Shown: in pieces, positions 50,050 to 58,654 of the stretch | Position numbering within the stretch: the first letter of the stretch is position 1 | Layout: every line of letters starts with the position of its first letter | Assembly: GCF_021603645.1 (NCBI RefSeq) | Contig: NZ_BQHJ01000013.1 | Span: 146,277-210,276 of the forward strand | Origin: Pseudomonas pseudonitroreducens | GTDB taxonomy: Bacteria > Pseudomonadota > Gammaproteobacteria > Pseudomonadales > Pseudomonadaceae | Length of the DNA stretch: 64,000 nt | Reading direction: 5' to 3' | Translations under genes and position numbers: made by a program | Notes under the pieces: model-generated | Told to the model about the DNA's origin: nothing | Seen by the model: only the letters and a program-made list of their open reading frames with translations | Database searches by the model: none

Positions 50050-50988
50050 ATGAATTCCCCAGCCACTATCGTTGAGCGCAAGGGCGCCGATGCCTTCGCC
50101 ATCCAGGTCATGACCGGCCTGTGCATCATCTGGGGTATCCAGGCGGTGATGGTGAAACTGGCTGCCCACGACATCGCGCCGATCATGCAGGCCTTCGGCC
50201 GCAACCTGGTGGCCGCCGTGGTGGTGGGGCTGCTGATGTGCTGGCGTGGCGGTTGGGAAGGCTTCCTGCGCCATGGCACTGTCAAGGGCGGGCTGCTGGC
50301 CGGCGTGCTGTTCGCCGCCGAGTTCTTCTTCATCGCCCAGGGGCTGGTCTACACGTCGGCCTCGCACATGGCGGTGTTCATCTATACGGCACCGATCTTC
50401 TCGGCGCTGGCGTTGCACTTCCTGCTGCCCAGCGAGCGCCTGCGGCCGCTGCAGTGGCTGGGGATCGGTGTGTGCTTCGCGGGGATCGCGATGTGCTTCG
50501 GTGGCGGGTTCGAGCTGGCGAACATGGATGGCCGCATGCTGCTGGGCGACGCCTTCGGTGTGCTGGCCGGCTTCGCCTGGGGCATGACCACGGTGGCCGT
50601 GCGCACCACGCGGCTGTCCGAGGCCAAGCCGATCCTCACGCTGTTCTACCAGTTGCTCATCGCTGCGCTGCTGCTGCCTTTCGCCGCGCTGGCGCTGGGC
50701 AAGACCCAGGATGTGAGCTTCACCGCCATCGGCGTGGGCAGCGTGCTGTTCCAGGGCCTGGTGGTGTCGTTCTTCAGCTACTTCACCTGGTTCTGGCTGC
50801 TGCGCCGCTACCTGGCATCGAACCTGGCGGTGTTCTCCTTCATGACGCCGATGTTCGGCATCGCCTTTGGCGTGCTGATCCTCGGCGAGCCACTGACCCT
50901 GAACTTCGTCGCGGGCGCCGTGCTGGTGCTGGCCGGCATCACGCTGGTGAGCAGCGAACAGTGGATCCGGCGGATGCTTCGTCGCTGA
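50050..50988 (+). CDS. EamA-family (DMT) exporter 3
   Basis: 312 aa, about ten helices in two EamA repeats (TGLCIIWGIQAVMVKLAAHDIAPIMQ..., GDAFGVLAGFAWGMTTVAVRTT...). Small-molecule exporter, substrate unknown; place among polyamine/amine genes hints at amines but this is only context. GGGAGGCGTTC before the ATG. Confidence 0.86.
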   Translation: MNSPATIVERKGADAFAIQVMTGLCIIWGIQAVMVKLAAHDIAPIMQAFGRNLVAAVVVGLLMCWRGGWEGFLRHGTVKGGLLAGVLFAAEFFFIAQGLVYTSASHMAVFIYTAPIFSALALHFLLPSERLRPLQWLGIGVCFAGIAMCFGGGFELANMDGRMLLGDAFGVLAGFAWGMTTVAVRTTRLSEAKPILTLFYQLLIAALLLPFAALALGKTQDVSFTAIGVGSVLFQGLVVSFFSYFTWFWLLRRYLASNLAVFSFMTPMFGIAFGVLILGEPLTLNFVAGAVLVLAGITLVSSEQWIRRMLRR

Positions 50989-51007
50989 TATGGGAATTGT
51001 CGCGCTC

Positions 51008-51047
51008 TTGATTCAGGTCAGGCGCCGCGATGAGGGAAGACGATAGT
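51008..51047 (+). promoter_or_regulatory. Anr box and -10 of the PA1414-like gene
   Basis: TTGATTCAGGTCAG (51008-51021) fits the Anr/FNR consensus TTGAT-N4-gTCAA except the last two bases. GATAGT (51042-51047) is a plausible -10. The start expected near 51054-51056 puts the Anr box centre at about -41, the class II activator position. Confidence 0.65.
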
Positions 51048-51163
51048 CTTTGTTTCAAGGAGTGAGTGGCACGGGCGGAGAGTGGGACGCCGGGCTATTC
51101 TTCCTAGGGCGGCCCATGGTGGTAACGGGTCGCCCGACCTGAATTCGAACGAGGAGGCATTCC

Positions 51164-51298
51164 ATGAAAGTCTGGCTGCAAAGCATTGCGTGGAAACTCG
51201 GTGTCGCGCTCGGCCTGATCGAGCCTCCACGTCTGCAACCCATCCCCATCCGCAGCGACGATCAGCGTCGCCTGATGGAGCAGCGTCGGCGCTACTGA
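51164..51298 (+). CDS. 44-aa conserved small protein, PA1414-like
   Basis: MKVWLQSIAWKLGVALGLIE then a basic tail ending MEQRRRY. Too short for most gene finders; supported by a near-ideal ribosome site (GAGGAGG, 6 nt), good codon use and its terminator. From memory PAO1 PA1414 has the same size and start and sits before a converging gene as here. It is among the transcripts most induced by low oxygen. The N-terminus is amphipathic (LQSIAWKLGVALGLI) and may touch a membrane. Molecular role unknown. Confidence 0.78.
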   Translation: MKVWLQSIAWKLGVALGLIEPPRLQPIPIRSDDQRRLMEQRRRY

Positions 51299-51320
51299 TC
51301 GCGCCCCGCTACCGCAAGAG

Positions 51321-51346
51321 AAAAACCCGCCAATTGGCGGGTTTTT
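51321..51346 (+). terminator. Terminator after the PA1414-like gene
   Basis: AAAACCCGCC-AATT-GGCGGGTTTTTT: 10-bp perfect stem with a long T-run, also shared by the converging MBL gene. Confidence 0.95.
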
Positions 51347-51360
51347 TCATGGTGCGCCCG

Positions 51361-52086
51361 TTATTCGTGGGCCTTGAACCAGTCGTCGATCATCGATTTC
51401 AGTCTTTCCCCGGAGAAGCTGTCGAAGTGCCCGCCGTGCACGGTGCGCACCGGCAGCTCGCGCAGGCGTGCGAGGCTGGCGGCGTAGTCGTCGAGGTCGG
51501 AATGGTAGGCGTCTTCGATCAGCGGGCCGTCATAGATGATGTCGCCGGAGAACAGCGTCTGCGTCTTCTCTTCCCAGAGGCTGATGCCGCCCGGTGAATG
51601 GCCGGGGGTGTGCAGGACCTGCAGGGCGCGGTCGCCGAGGTCGAGCACGTCGCCCTCATCGATGGTGCGGGTGGCCGGCGCAGCCTTGACGCGGTATTCG
51701 GCATAGCACAGCGGACAGTCCGGGTGGGCGTCGAACATTTCGTCGTCGACGAAAGCGCTGGCCAGGGTGCGCTCGCCGTCGGGGCTGGCGAGGATGTCGG
51801 CTTCGGCCGGGTGCACCAGGCGCTCGGCGAACTCGTGGTGGCCGGCGATGTGGTCGAAATGGGTATGGCTGGCCACGGCCAGCAGTGGGCGCTCGGTGAG
51901 CCAGGGCAGTTGTTCGCGCAGGCTGACCAGGCCCGAGCCGCTGTCCACCAGCACGTCGCGGTCGCGCCCCTGGATGTGCCACATGTTGCAGCGGTAGAAG
52001 GGGCGGACGTAGGGCTCGTGGATCAGGCTGACGCCGTCGTAGCAGTGACGGACCTCGAACCAGCGGTCGCGGGTGACGATCTTCAT
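51361..52086 (-). CDS. Metallo-beta-lactamase-fold hydrolase
   Basis: 241 aa. SHTHFDHIAGHHEF is the HxHxDH zinc motif, with later ligands in HTPGHSPGGISLW, FSGDIIYDG and VHGGHFDSF. Glyoxalase-II-like MBL; substrate unknown. Start MKIVTRDRWFEV. By order it corresponds to PA1415. Converges on the PA1414-like gene through a shared terminator. Confidence 0.88.
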   Translation of the reverse strand: MKIVTRDRWFEVRHCYDGVSLIHEPYVRPFYRCNMWHIQGRDRDVLVDSGSGLVSLREQLPWLTERPLLAVASHTHFDHIAGHHEFAERLVHPAEADILASPDGERTLASAFVDDEMFDAHPDCPLCYAEYRVKAAPATRTIDEGDVLDLGDRALQVLHTPGHSPGGISLWEEKTQTLFSGDIIYDGPLIEDAYHSDLDDYAASLARLRELPVRTVHGGHFDSFSGERLKSMIDDWFKAHE

Positions 52087-52108
52087 GGTTGCGCGCCTTG
52101 TCGTGCTG

Positions 52109-52505
52109 AACGTAGGGCGTACAACCGCTAATGGTTGTACGCCGATGCACCGTGCCATTGATTGATGGCAGGGCCAGGCTCGGAGCGTTTGGGACTCTCG
52201 TAGGAGCGAGCTTGCTCGCGAACAGTTCCGAGGTGGGTGGTTCGCGAGCGAGCTCGCTCCTACAAGGAGACTTCACCCTAACCTCTCCCAGGGGGAGAGG
52301 GAACCGTTCGGAGCCTTGGGGGATTGGAGCGGCGTCGCCGGTAGCTGCGCCGCCGCTCGGCTCTGGCGGATTCCCGCTCCCCCTGGGAGAGGGCAGGGGG
52401 ATGGAGTGACGCGAACGTAGGGCGAATAACCGTTCACGGTTATCCGCCATCAGCGCCGGAGTCGAGGGCTGGCGGCGGATAACGCTGGCGCGTTATGCGC
52501 CCTAC
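52109..52505. repeat. GTAGGGCG-ATAACC palindromic repeats and CCCTCTCC element
   Basis: GGCGTACAACC-N6-GGTTGTACGCC (52116-52143) is a perfect hairpin led by CGTAG. CGTAGGGCGAATAAC (about 52417) pairs with GTTATGCGCCCTACG (about 52491) with one mismatch. A third family copy, CTCTCCCAGGGGGAGAGGG ... CTCCCCCTGGGAGAGGG (about 52278-52394), and REPIN 7 lie between. The 426-bp gap holds no gene. Confidence 0.75.
52200..52263. repeat. REPIN, copy 7
   Basis: GTAGGAGCGAGCTTGCTCGC ... TTCGCGAGCGAGCTCGCTCC, the shortest copy (64 bp). Confidence 0.9.
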
Positions 52506-52512
52506 GAAAGCG

Positions 52513-54114
52513 TTACGGTGCGAAAGGCGCCGCTTCCATCACTTCCACGATCAGCGGGCGATCGCTAGGCGCGCTGCGCAGCAATTCCTGCAGGTGCGCG
52601 TGGTCGCGGGCGCGTTCGGCTTCGCAACCAAAGCCCTTGGCGATGGCGAGGAAGTCCGGGGTGTAGATATCCACGCCCAGCGGGGTGATGTCGCGGCGTT
52701 CCATGTAGCGCTTGATCTCGCCGTAGCCGTAGTTGTTCCACAGCAGGACGATGATTCCCACCTTGGCTTCCACGGCGCTGGCCAGTTCGGTCATGGTGAA
52801 CTGCAGGCCACCGTCGCCCATCAGGCTGATCACCGGGCGGCCCGGCTCGCCGAGCTTGGCGCCGATGGCGGCCGGGAGGCCGTAGCCGAGGGTGCCGTAG
52901 CCGGTGGAAGCGTTGAACCAGCGGCGGCCGCCGTCCAGTTCCACCAGGTGGTTGCCGCTGTAGACGGTCTGCGTCGAGTCGCCGACGAAGCGCGCATCGG
53001 GCAGCACTTCGAGGATCTTGCCGAACAGCTCGCGGTAGTGCGCCCAGCCGCTGAAGTCCTCGGCCAGTTGTGCGCGTACCTTGGCTGCGCGCTGGGCGCC
53101 GGGGCTGTTGGCGTCGGCCTGGCGGGCCGGCAGCAGTTCGAGCAGGGCGCGCATGGCGGTGCGGGCGTCGCTGTGGATGGCGATGCTCGGCGCGTAGTTG
53201 CGCATCAGCTGCTGCGGGTCGATGTCGATGCGGATCAGCTCGCCGCCGATCTTGAAGTTGCCGTCGAACACCACGTCGTAGTCGGTCTCGCCCAGCTCGG
53301 TACCGATGGCCAGGACCACGTCGGCCTGCTCGGCCAGCTCACGCACGGGGATCAGCGACTGGTTGCTGCCGATCAGCAGCGGGTGTTCCGGTTGCAGCAG
53401 GCCCTTGGCGTTGATGGTCAGTGCGGTCGGGGCATCGAGGGCGATGGCCAGCGCGCGGGCTTCGGCCTGGGCTTCGACGCAGCCGCCGCCGAGCAGCAGC
53501 AGCGGGTTCTTCGCCTTGGCCAGCTTGGCGGCGGCCTCGTGCAGCGGCGAGCGCGCCGGAGCCGGGCGGGCCAGTTGCACGCGCGGGCGCACCTGCATGT
53601 GGTCGGCCGGGGCGGTGATGATGTCCAGCGGCAGCTCGATGTGCACCGGGCGCGGACGCTCGCTGTCGAACACGGCGAAGGCGCGGGCCAGCACGGCGGG
53701 GAGTTCCTCGACGCTCATCAGCGTATGGCTGAAGGCGCTGACCCCGGCGACCATGGCGCGCTGGTTCGGCAGCTCGTGCAGGTAGCCGTTGCCGTGGGCC
53801 AGGCGCGAGCGTTCGTTGACGCTGCTGATCACCAGCATGGGGATCGAGTCGGCGTAGGCCTGGCCCATGGCGGTGAGGATGTTGGTCATGCCCGGGCCGG
53901 TGATGATGAAGCACACGCCCGGCTTGCCGGTGACGCGGGCGTAGCCGTCGGACATGAAGCCGGCGCCCTGTTCGTGGCGCGGGGTGATGTGGCGGATGCC
54001 GCTGTGGGGCAGGCCGCGGTACAGCTCGACGGTGTGTACGCCGGGGATGCCGAAAACGGTATCGACGCCCCAGGCTTCGAGTTGCTTGACGAGGAATTCG
54101 CCGCAGGTGGTCAT
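52513..54114 (-). CDS. TPP-dependent decarboxylase, 2-ketoarginine decarboxylase (AruI) type
   Basis: 533 aa. Thiamine-diphosphate enzyme: catalytic Glu in FGIPGVHTVELYRGL-HR region (HEQGAGFMSDGYAR), TPP-binding GDGGLQFTMTELASAV...NNYGYGEI (GDG-N motif). Best guess is 5-guanidino-2-oxopentanoate decarboxylase, giving 4-guanidinobutyraldehyde, because gbuA and guanidino transport genes lie upstream; a PAO1 paralogue (aruI) sits elsewhere. Start MTTCGEFLVKQL with AAGGA 6-7 nt upstream. An attenuator-like terminator precedes it. Confidence 0.85.
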   Translation of the reverse strand: MTTCGEFLVKQLEAWGVDTVFGIPGVHTVELYRGLPHSGIRHITPRHEQGAGFMSDGYARVTGKPGVCFIITGPGMTNILTAMGQAYADSIPMLVISSVNERSRLAHGNGYLHELPNQRAMVAGVSAFSHTLMSVEELPAVLARAFAVFDSERPRPVHIELPLDIITAPADHMQVRPRVQLARPAPARSPLHEAAAKLAKAKNPLLLLGGGCVEAQAEARALAIALDAPTALTINAKGLLQPEHPLLIGSNQSLIPVRELAEQADVVLAIGTELGETDYDVVFDGNFKIGGELIRIDIDPQQLMRNYAPSIAIHSDARTAMRALLELLPARQADANSPGAQRAAKVRAQLAEDFSGWAHYRELFGKILEVLPDARFVGDSTQTVYSGNHLVELDGGRRWFNASTGYGTLGYGLPAAIGAKLGEPGRPVISLMGDGGLQFTMTELASAVEAKVGIIVLLWNNYGYGEIKRYMERRDITPLGVDIYTPDFLAIAKGFGCEAERARDHAHLQELLRSAPSDRPLIVEVMEAAPFAP

Positions 54115-54161
54115 GGCAGTTCCTTGGAGTTCGTGGGTGAGGTCGTGGTCGTTGATCATGC

Positions 54162-54196
54162 AAAAGGGCGCGGAGATCAGCTCGCCGCGCCCTTTT
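54162..54196 (-). terminator. Terminator between SSS transporter and decarboxylase genes
   Basis: AAAAGGGCGCGG ... CCGCGCCCTTTT, 12-bp stem, inner GAG/CTC pairing. Splits the run of minus-strand genes, so the decarboxylase gene needs its own promoter or readthrough. Confidence 0.85.
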
Positions 54197-54214
54197 GCCT
54201 AGCGCAATGCCTTG

Positions 54215-55594
54215 TCAGGCCGCGTCGGCAACAGCTGCCGGGCGGGGCGACAGCAGGCTGACGACGATGAAGCTGACCAGGCCGATGGCCAGGCTGTAGT
54301 AGATCGGGGTGTTGGCGTCGAAGCCATCCTTGAGCATGAACACCAGCGCGGTGATGAAGCCCAGGGCCATGCTGGTGATCGCGCCGGCAGTGGTGGCGCG
54401 CTTCCAGTAGATGGCACCGATCAGCGGGATCAGCATACCGCCCACCAGCAGGTTGTACGCCAGGGTCAGGGCGCTGATCACGTCGTTCACCACCAGGGCG
54501 ATGCCCAGGACCAGGATGCCGGTCAGCAGGGTGCAGATGCGGTTCAGGCTCAGGCGGGTGGAACGCTGGCCGGTGAAGATCGGCAGCAGGTCTTCGGTGA
54601 TGGTGGTGGAAGCGGCGAGCAGGCCGGCGCTGGCGGTGGACATCATGGCGGCCAGGGCGGCGGCGATCACCAGGCCACGGATGCCGTCCGGCAGGGCGGA
54701 CTGGACGATGGCGGCGAACGCGTTGTTGACGTTGTCCAGGTCGGGCAGCAGCACCTTGGCGCACATGCCGATCAGCGCGCCGACCAGGCCGTAGATCACG
54801 CAGTACACGCCTGCAGCGGTGCCGGCGTACTTGGTGACCTTCTCATCGCGGGCGGTGAACACGCGCTGCCAGATGTCCTGGCCGATCAGGATGCCGAAGA
54901 AGTAGATCAGGAAGTAGGTGATGATGGTGTCGTAGCCGATGGTGTGGAAGCTGAAGGCGGTGCTCGGCAGCTTGGCTACCAGCTCGTCCCAGCCACCGAC
55001 ACGATGCAGGCAGATCGGCAGCAGGATGAACATCAGGCCGACGGTCTTGATGATGAACTGCACGATGTCGGTCAGGGTCAGCGACCACATGCCGCCGATG
55101 GTGGAGTAGATCACCACGACGCCGCCGCCGAGCAGCACGGACACCCAGAACGGCAGGCCGAACAGGACCTGCATCACGGTGCCGATGGCCAGGGTGGAGA
55201 CCACGCCGATCATCAGTGCGTAGGCGAACATGATCACCGCCGAAGCCTGGCGTGCCATCGGGTTGTAGCGGCGCTCCAGGACCTGGGTGACGGTGAAGAT
55301 GCGCAGCTTGAGCAGCGGCTTGGCGAGGAACAGGTTCAGCGCGATGATGCCGGCGCCGAGTGCGGCGCACAGCCAGAAGCCGGAGATGCCATGGACGTAG
55401 CCCAGGCGCACGGTGCCAACGGTGGAGGCGCCGCCCAGCACGGTAGCGGCCATGGTGCCCATGTAGAACGCCGGGCCGAGGTTGCGGCCGGCCACCAGGT
55501 AGTCTTCGTGGGTCTTGGCGCGGCGCATGCCGTACCAGCCCAGCCACAACATGCCAGCGGCATATATCAGTACGACGATCAGATCTAACGCCAT
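54215..55594 (-). CDS. Sodium:solute symporter (SSS family)
   Basis: 459 aa with about 12-13 helices. SSS signature GRNLGPAFYMGTMAATVLGGASTVG (first half) and AALAAMMSTASAGLLAASTTITEDLLP (sodium-binding helix 8 with Ser/Thr). Sodium-driven uptake; in this gbu cluster the likely cargo is a guanidino or amino acid. Small overlap-free gaps: 100 bp to the decarboxylase, 133 bp from the NCS1 gene. Confidence 0.9.
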   Translation of the reverse strand: MALDLIVVLIYAAGMLWLGWYGMRRAKTHEDYLVAGRNLGPAFYMGTMAATVLGGASTVGTVRLGYVHGISGFWLCAALGAGIIALNLFLAKPLLKLRIFTVTQVLERRYNPMARQASAVIMFAYALMIGVVSTLAIGTVMQVLFGLPFWVSVLLGGGVVVIYSTIGGMWSLTLTDIVQFIIKTVGLMFILLPICLHRVGGWDELVAKLPSTAFSFHTIGYDTIITYFLIYFFGILIGQDIWQRVFTARDEKVTKYAGTAAGVYCVIYGLVGALIGMCAKVLLPDLDNVNNAFAAIVQSALPDGIRGLVIAAALAAMMSTASAGLLAASTTITEDLLPIFTGQRSTRLSLNRICTLLTGILVLGIALVVNDVISALTLAYNLLVGGMLIPLIGAIYWKRATTAGAITSMALGFITALVFMLKDGFDANTPIYYSLAIGLVSFIVVSLLSPRPAAVADAA

Positions 55595-55653
55595 GGTCGG
55601 CTCCTCACACTTGCATTGTCATTGTTGCCGCGCGCTTGTGGCGTGCGGTAGGG

Positions 55654-55681
55654 CATCGGACCGGCGGCAACCGGTCCGATG
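55654..55681 (-). promoter_or_regulatory. Stable hairpin between NCS1 and SSS genes
   Basis: CATCGGACCGG-CGGCAA-CCGGTCCGATG, 11-bp perfect stem, 46 bp past the NCS1 stop. No T-run on the minus strand; more likely an mRNA-stability or attenuation element than a simple terminator. Confidence 0.5.
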
Positions 55682-55727
55682 GGGCTTTCAGGTGATGCGT
55701 TTTGCGTCAGCTCGCGCGAAGCCGGGC

Positions 55728-57242
55728 TCAGGCCGCCGGCTCGCTGATGCTGCGCACCGGGCGGTCATTGCTGCCGACCCAGCGCGGGCCCTTGGGGCCG
55801 TAGACGCCGGCGGGTTCCGGGAAGGTCCGCAGCAGGGCGATGTAGAGCAGGGCAGCGACGCCGAGGGTGACCGGCAGGCTGATGTCGATACCGCCGGCCA
55901 GGTTGCCCAGCGGGCCGACGAACTGGCCCGGCAGGTTGACGAAGCACAGGCCCAGGGCCGCGCTCGGGATCCACGCACCCATGCCACGCCAGTTCCAGCC
56001 GTTGTGGAACCAGTAGGCGCCGCCTTCCTGGCCACGGGTGAACACCTGCAGGTCATCGGCGTGGTAGAAGCCACGACGGATGATCAGGCCGAGGATCATG
56101 ATGATCATCCACGGGCTGGTGCAGGTGATGATCAGCACGGCGAAGGTGGACACGCTCTGCACCAGGTTCGCGGCGAAGCGACCGATGAAGATGAAGGCAA
56201 TCGACAGCAGGCCGATCAGCAGGGTGGCCTGTACGCGGTTGAGCAGGCGCGGGAACACGCTGGACATGTCCAGGCCGGTGCCATACAGCGAGGTGGTACC
56301 GGTGGACATGCCGCCGATCACCGCGATCAGGCACACCGGCAGGAAGAACCAGCTCGGCGAAACCGCCAGCAGGCCGCCGACGTAGTTGTTCTGCGCGATG
56401 TAGTCCGGGGCGTTGACGGCAACGATGGTCGCTGTGGCCAGGCCGAACAGGAACGGGATCAGGGTCGCCAGCTGGGCGCAGATCACCGCCAGCATGATGC
56501 GCTTCTGCGAGGTCTGGCGCGGGATGTAGCGCGCCCAGTCACCGAGGAAGGCGCCGAACGACACCGGGTTGCTCATGGCCAGCAGGGCGGCGCCGATGAA
56601 GGCGGCCCAGAAGCCTTCGCTACCCATCTGCACGGTGCCGGCGTAGCTGGCGTCGAACGGGCCGGAGAAGGCGAACAGGCCGAGCAGGAACAGCAGGCTC
56701 GCGGCCCATACGGCGATCTTGTTGACCATCAGCATGAAGCGGAAGCCGTAGATGCAGACGATCAGCACCAGCACGGCGAACAGACCGTAGGCCAGGCCCA
56801 GGGTCAGGTCGGTTTCCGGCAGGTCGAACAGGCGCTTGGCGCCACCGATCAGCGCATCGCCCGAGCTCCACACGGAGAGCGAGAAGAACGCGACAGCGGT
56901 GAGCAGCGACAGGAACGAACCGACGATCCGCCCGTGCACGCCGAAGTGGGCGCCCGAGGAGACCGCGTTGTTGGTGCCGTTGAGCGGACCGAACAGGCCC
57001 ATCGGTGCGAGGATCAGCGAGCCGACCAGTACGCCGAGGACGATGGCCCAGACGCCGGCCTGGAACGACAGCCCGAACAGCACCGGGAAGCTGCCGAGCA
57101 CGGCGGTGGCGAAGGTGTTGGCGCCACCGAAGATCATGCGGAACAGGTCGGTGGGCGTGGCGTTGCGTTCGCTATCCGGGATCTGTTCGACCCCGAATGT
57201 CTCGATGGTTGTAATTGCGTGTGCGTTGTTCTTGTTATCCAT
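55728..57242 (-). CDS. NCS1-family permease (cytosine/purine/allantoin type)
   Basis: 504 aa, 12 helices, from MDNKNNAHAITTIETFGVEQIPDSERNATPTDLF, the family start. NGTNNAVSSGAHFGVHG, MSNPVSFGAFLGDWARYIP and GFYHADDLQVFTRGQEGGAYWFHNGWNWRG are NCS1 blocks. Proton- or sodium-coupled uptake of a nitrogen compound; position between gbuA and the SSS gene suggests guanidinobutyrate or a related compound. Strong GGGAGGAAG ribosome site. Confidence 0.9.
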   Translation of the reverse strand: MDNKNNAHAITTIETFGVEQIPDSERNATPTDLFRMIFGGANTFATAVLGSFPVLFGLSFQAGVWAIVLGVLVGSLILAPMGLFGPLNGTNNAVSSGAHFGVHGRIVGSFLSLLTAVAFFSLSVWSSGDALIGGAKRLFDLPETDLTLGLAYGLFAVLVLIVCIYGFRFMLMVNKIAVWAASLLFLLGLFAFSGPFDASYAGTVQMGSEGFWAAFIGAALLAMSNPVSFGAFLGDWARYIPRQTSQKRIMLAVICAQLATLIPFLFGLATATIVAVNAPDYIAQNNYVGGLLAVSPSWFFLPVCLIAVIGGMSTGTTSLYGTGLDMSSVFPRLLNRVQATLLIGLLSIAFIFIGRFAANLVQSVSTFAVLIITCTSPWMIIMILGLIIRRGFYHADDLQVFTRGQEGGAYWFHNGWNWRGMGAWIPSAALGLCFVNLPGQFVGPLGNLAGGIDISLPVTLGVAALLYIALLRTFPEPAGVYGPKGPRWVGSNDRPVRSISEPAA

Positions 57243-57267
57243 GACTTCCTCCCGGGGAGCCCTGTCT

Positions 57268-57678
57268 TTATGGCGTCGGAGACGGTGACAGGTGCTCGTG
57301 TGTGGCCAGCCAGCGGCCCTGTTTCGGATCACGGCGGAAGATGATGGTCTCCCGTTCGTGGTTCAGGCTTTCCTCTCCCTGGATGCGCAGCCGCGTGGCG
57401 ACGTCGTGGCAGAACACCGCCACGTCTTCGCTTTGCAGGCTCACAAAGGTGTTGCTCGAAAGGCAGTCAAGGACTTCGAAACCATCGTCACGCAGCCAGC
57501 CTTCCCACACTTCGCGATAAGCCGCGCGCGACAGCAGCGGCACCGGCCAGGTGTGGAAGATGAAGGAGGCGTCTTCGCTGAAGGCGGCGAAGTAGGCTTC
57601 GGTGTCGGTGCGCGCGAAGGCTGCCACGAGATCGCGGGCAGCCTCCAGCACCTGTGCTACGCAGGCGTCGTTATTCAT
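57268..57678 (-). CDS. SnoaL/NTF2-like protein
   Basis: 136 aa. NTF2-fold pattern (EAARDLVAAFARTDTEAYFAAFSEDASFIFH... GRWLATHEHLSPSP). Could be an isomerase-type or ligand-binding subunit, function unknown. Tightly packed: 16 bp after gbuA and 25 bp before NCS1, so part of the same operon (PA1420 position). Confidence 0.85.
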   Translation of the reverse strand: MNNDACVAQVLEAARDLVAAFARTDTEAYFAAFSEDASFIFHTWPVPLLSRAAYREVWEGWLRDDGFEVLDCLSSNTFVSLQSEDVAVFCHDVATRLRIQGEESLNHERETIIFRRDPKQGRWLATHEHLSPSPTP

Positions 57679-57694
57679 GGGTGTGCTCGTGCGC

Positions 57695-58654
57695 TCAGCG
57701 GCGCTCTACGCCCGGGAGGATGCAGAGCATTTCGTACAGCAGGTTGGCGCCGAGCAACGAGGTGTTGCCGGTGGTGTCGTAGGGCGGGGAGACCTCGACC
57801 AGATCGCAGCCGATGATGTCCAGGCCCTGGCAGCCACGGACGATCTCGATCGCCTGGATGGTGGTCAGGCCGCCGATTTCCGGGGTGCCGGTGCCGGGCG
57901 CCCAGGCCGGGTCGATGCCGTCGATGTCGAAGGACAGGTACACCGGGCCGCCGCCGACTTTCTCGCGGACTTCGGCCATCAGCGGTTCCAGCGACTTGTG
58001 CCAGCACTCTTCGGCCTGCACTACGCGGAAGCCCTGCTTGCGGCTCCAGTTGAAGTCTTCGGCGGTGTAGCCCTGCGCACGCAGGCCGATCTGCACCACG
58101 CGGTCGCAGTCCAGCAGGCCTTCTTCCACCGCGCGGCGGAAGGTGGTGCCGTGGGCGATCTTCTCGCCGAACATGTGGTCGTTCACGTCGGCGTGGGCGT
58201 CGATGTGAACCAGGCCGACCTTGCCGTGCTTCTTGTGGATGGCACGCAGGATCGGCAGGGTGATGGTGTGGTCGCCGCCCAGGGTCAGCGGGAGGATGCC
58301 GTGGTCGAGGATCTTGTCGTACGCCTCTTCGATGATGCGTACGGCTTCCATCAGGTTGAAGGTGTTGATCGCCACGTCACCGATGTCGGCGATGTTCAGC
58401 GAGTCGAACGGCGCAGCGCCGGTAGCCATGTTGTACGGACGGATCATCACCGACTCGGCGCGGATTTCGCGCGGCCCGAAACGAGTGCCGGAGCGCAGGG
58501 AGGTGCCGATGTCCAGGGGCACGCCGACGAAGGCGGCATCGAGCTGGTTGAGCTCTTCGGGGGACTGGATATGCGGCAGGCGCATCATGGTGGCGATGCC
58601 GCCGAAACGCGGCATTTCGTTACCGCCCAGGGGCTGGTGAAGTTTCTTGTCCAT
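57695..58654 (-). CDS. gbuA: 4-Guanidinobutyrase (arginase/agmatinase family)
   Basis: 319 aa. Splits 4-guanidinobutyrate into GABA and urea, in arginine/guanidine use. Binuclear Mn ligands: GGDHTITLPI, HIDAHADVNDH and FDIDGIDPAWAPGTG. Family and synteny (adjacent LysR gene, NCS1 and SSS transporters) point to gbuA rather than agmatinase speB; sequence alone cannot fully separate them. Heads a minus-strand operon and is divergent from gbuR. Confidence 0.9.
   Translation of the reverse strand: MDKKLHQPLGGNEMPRFGGIATMMRLPHIQSPEELNQLDAAFVGVPLDIGTSLRSGTRFGPREIRAESVMIRPYNMATGAAPFDSLNIADIGDVAINTFNLMEAVRIIEEAYDKILDHGILPLTLGGDHTITLPILRAIHKKHGKVGLVHIDAHADVNDHMFGEKIAHGTTFRRAVEEGLLDCDRVVQIGLRAQGYTAEDFNWSRKQGFRVVQAEECWHKSLEPLMAEVREKVGGGPVYLSFDIDGIDPAWAPGTGTPEIGGLTTIQAIEIVRGCQGLDIIGCDLVEVSPPYDTTGNTSLLGANLLYEMLCILPGVERR

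Larger units (their letters stand above)
51164..51346 (+). ncRNA. Possible SicX-like sRNA (3' part of the PA1414 mRNA)
   Basis: In P. aeruginosa an oxygen-responsive sRNA, SicX, comes from the PA1414 locus (from memory). Here only 22 nt separate the ORF stop from a strong terminator, so any sRNA must overlap the ORF or be the whole transcript. Exact ends cannot be read from sequence. Confidence 0.4.
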
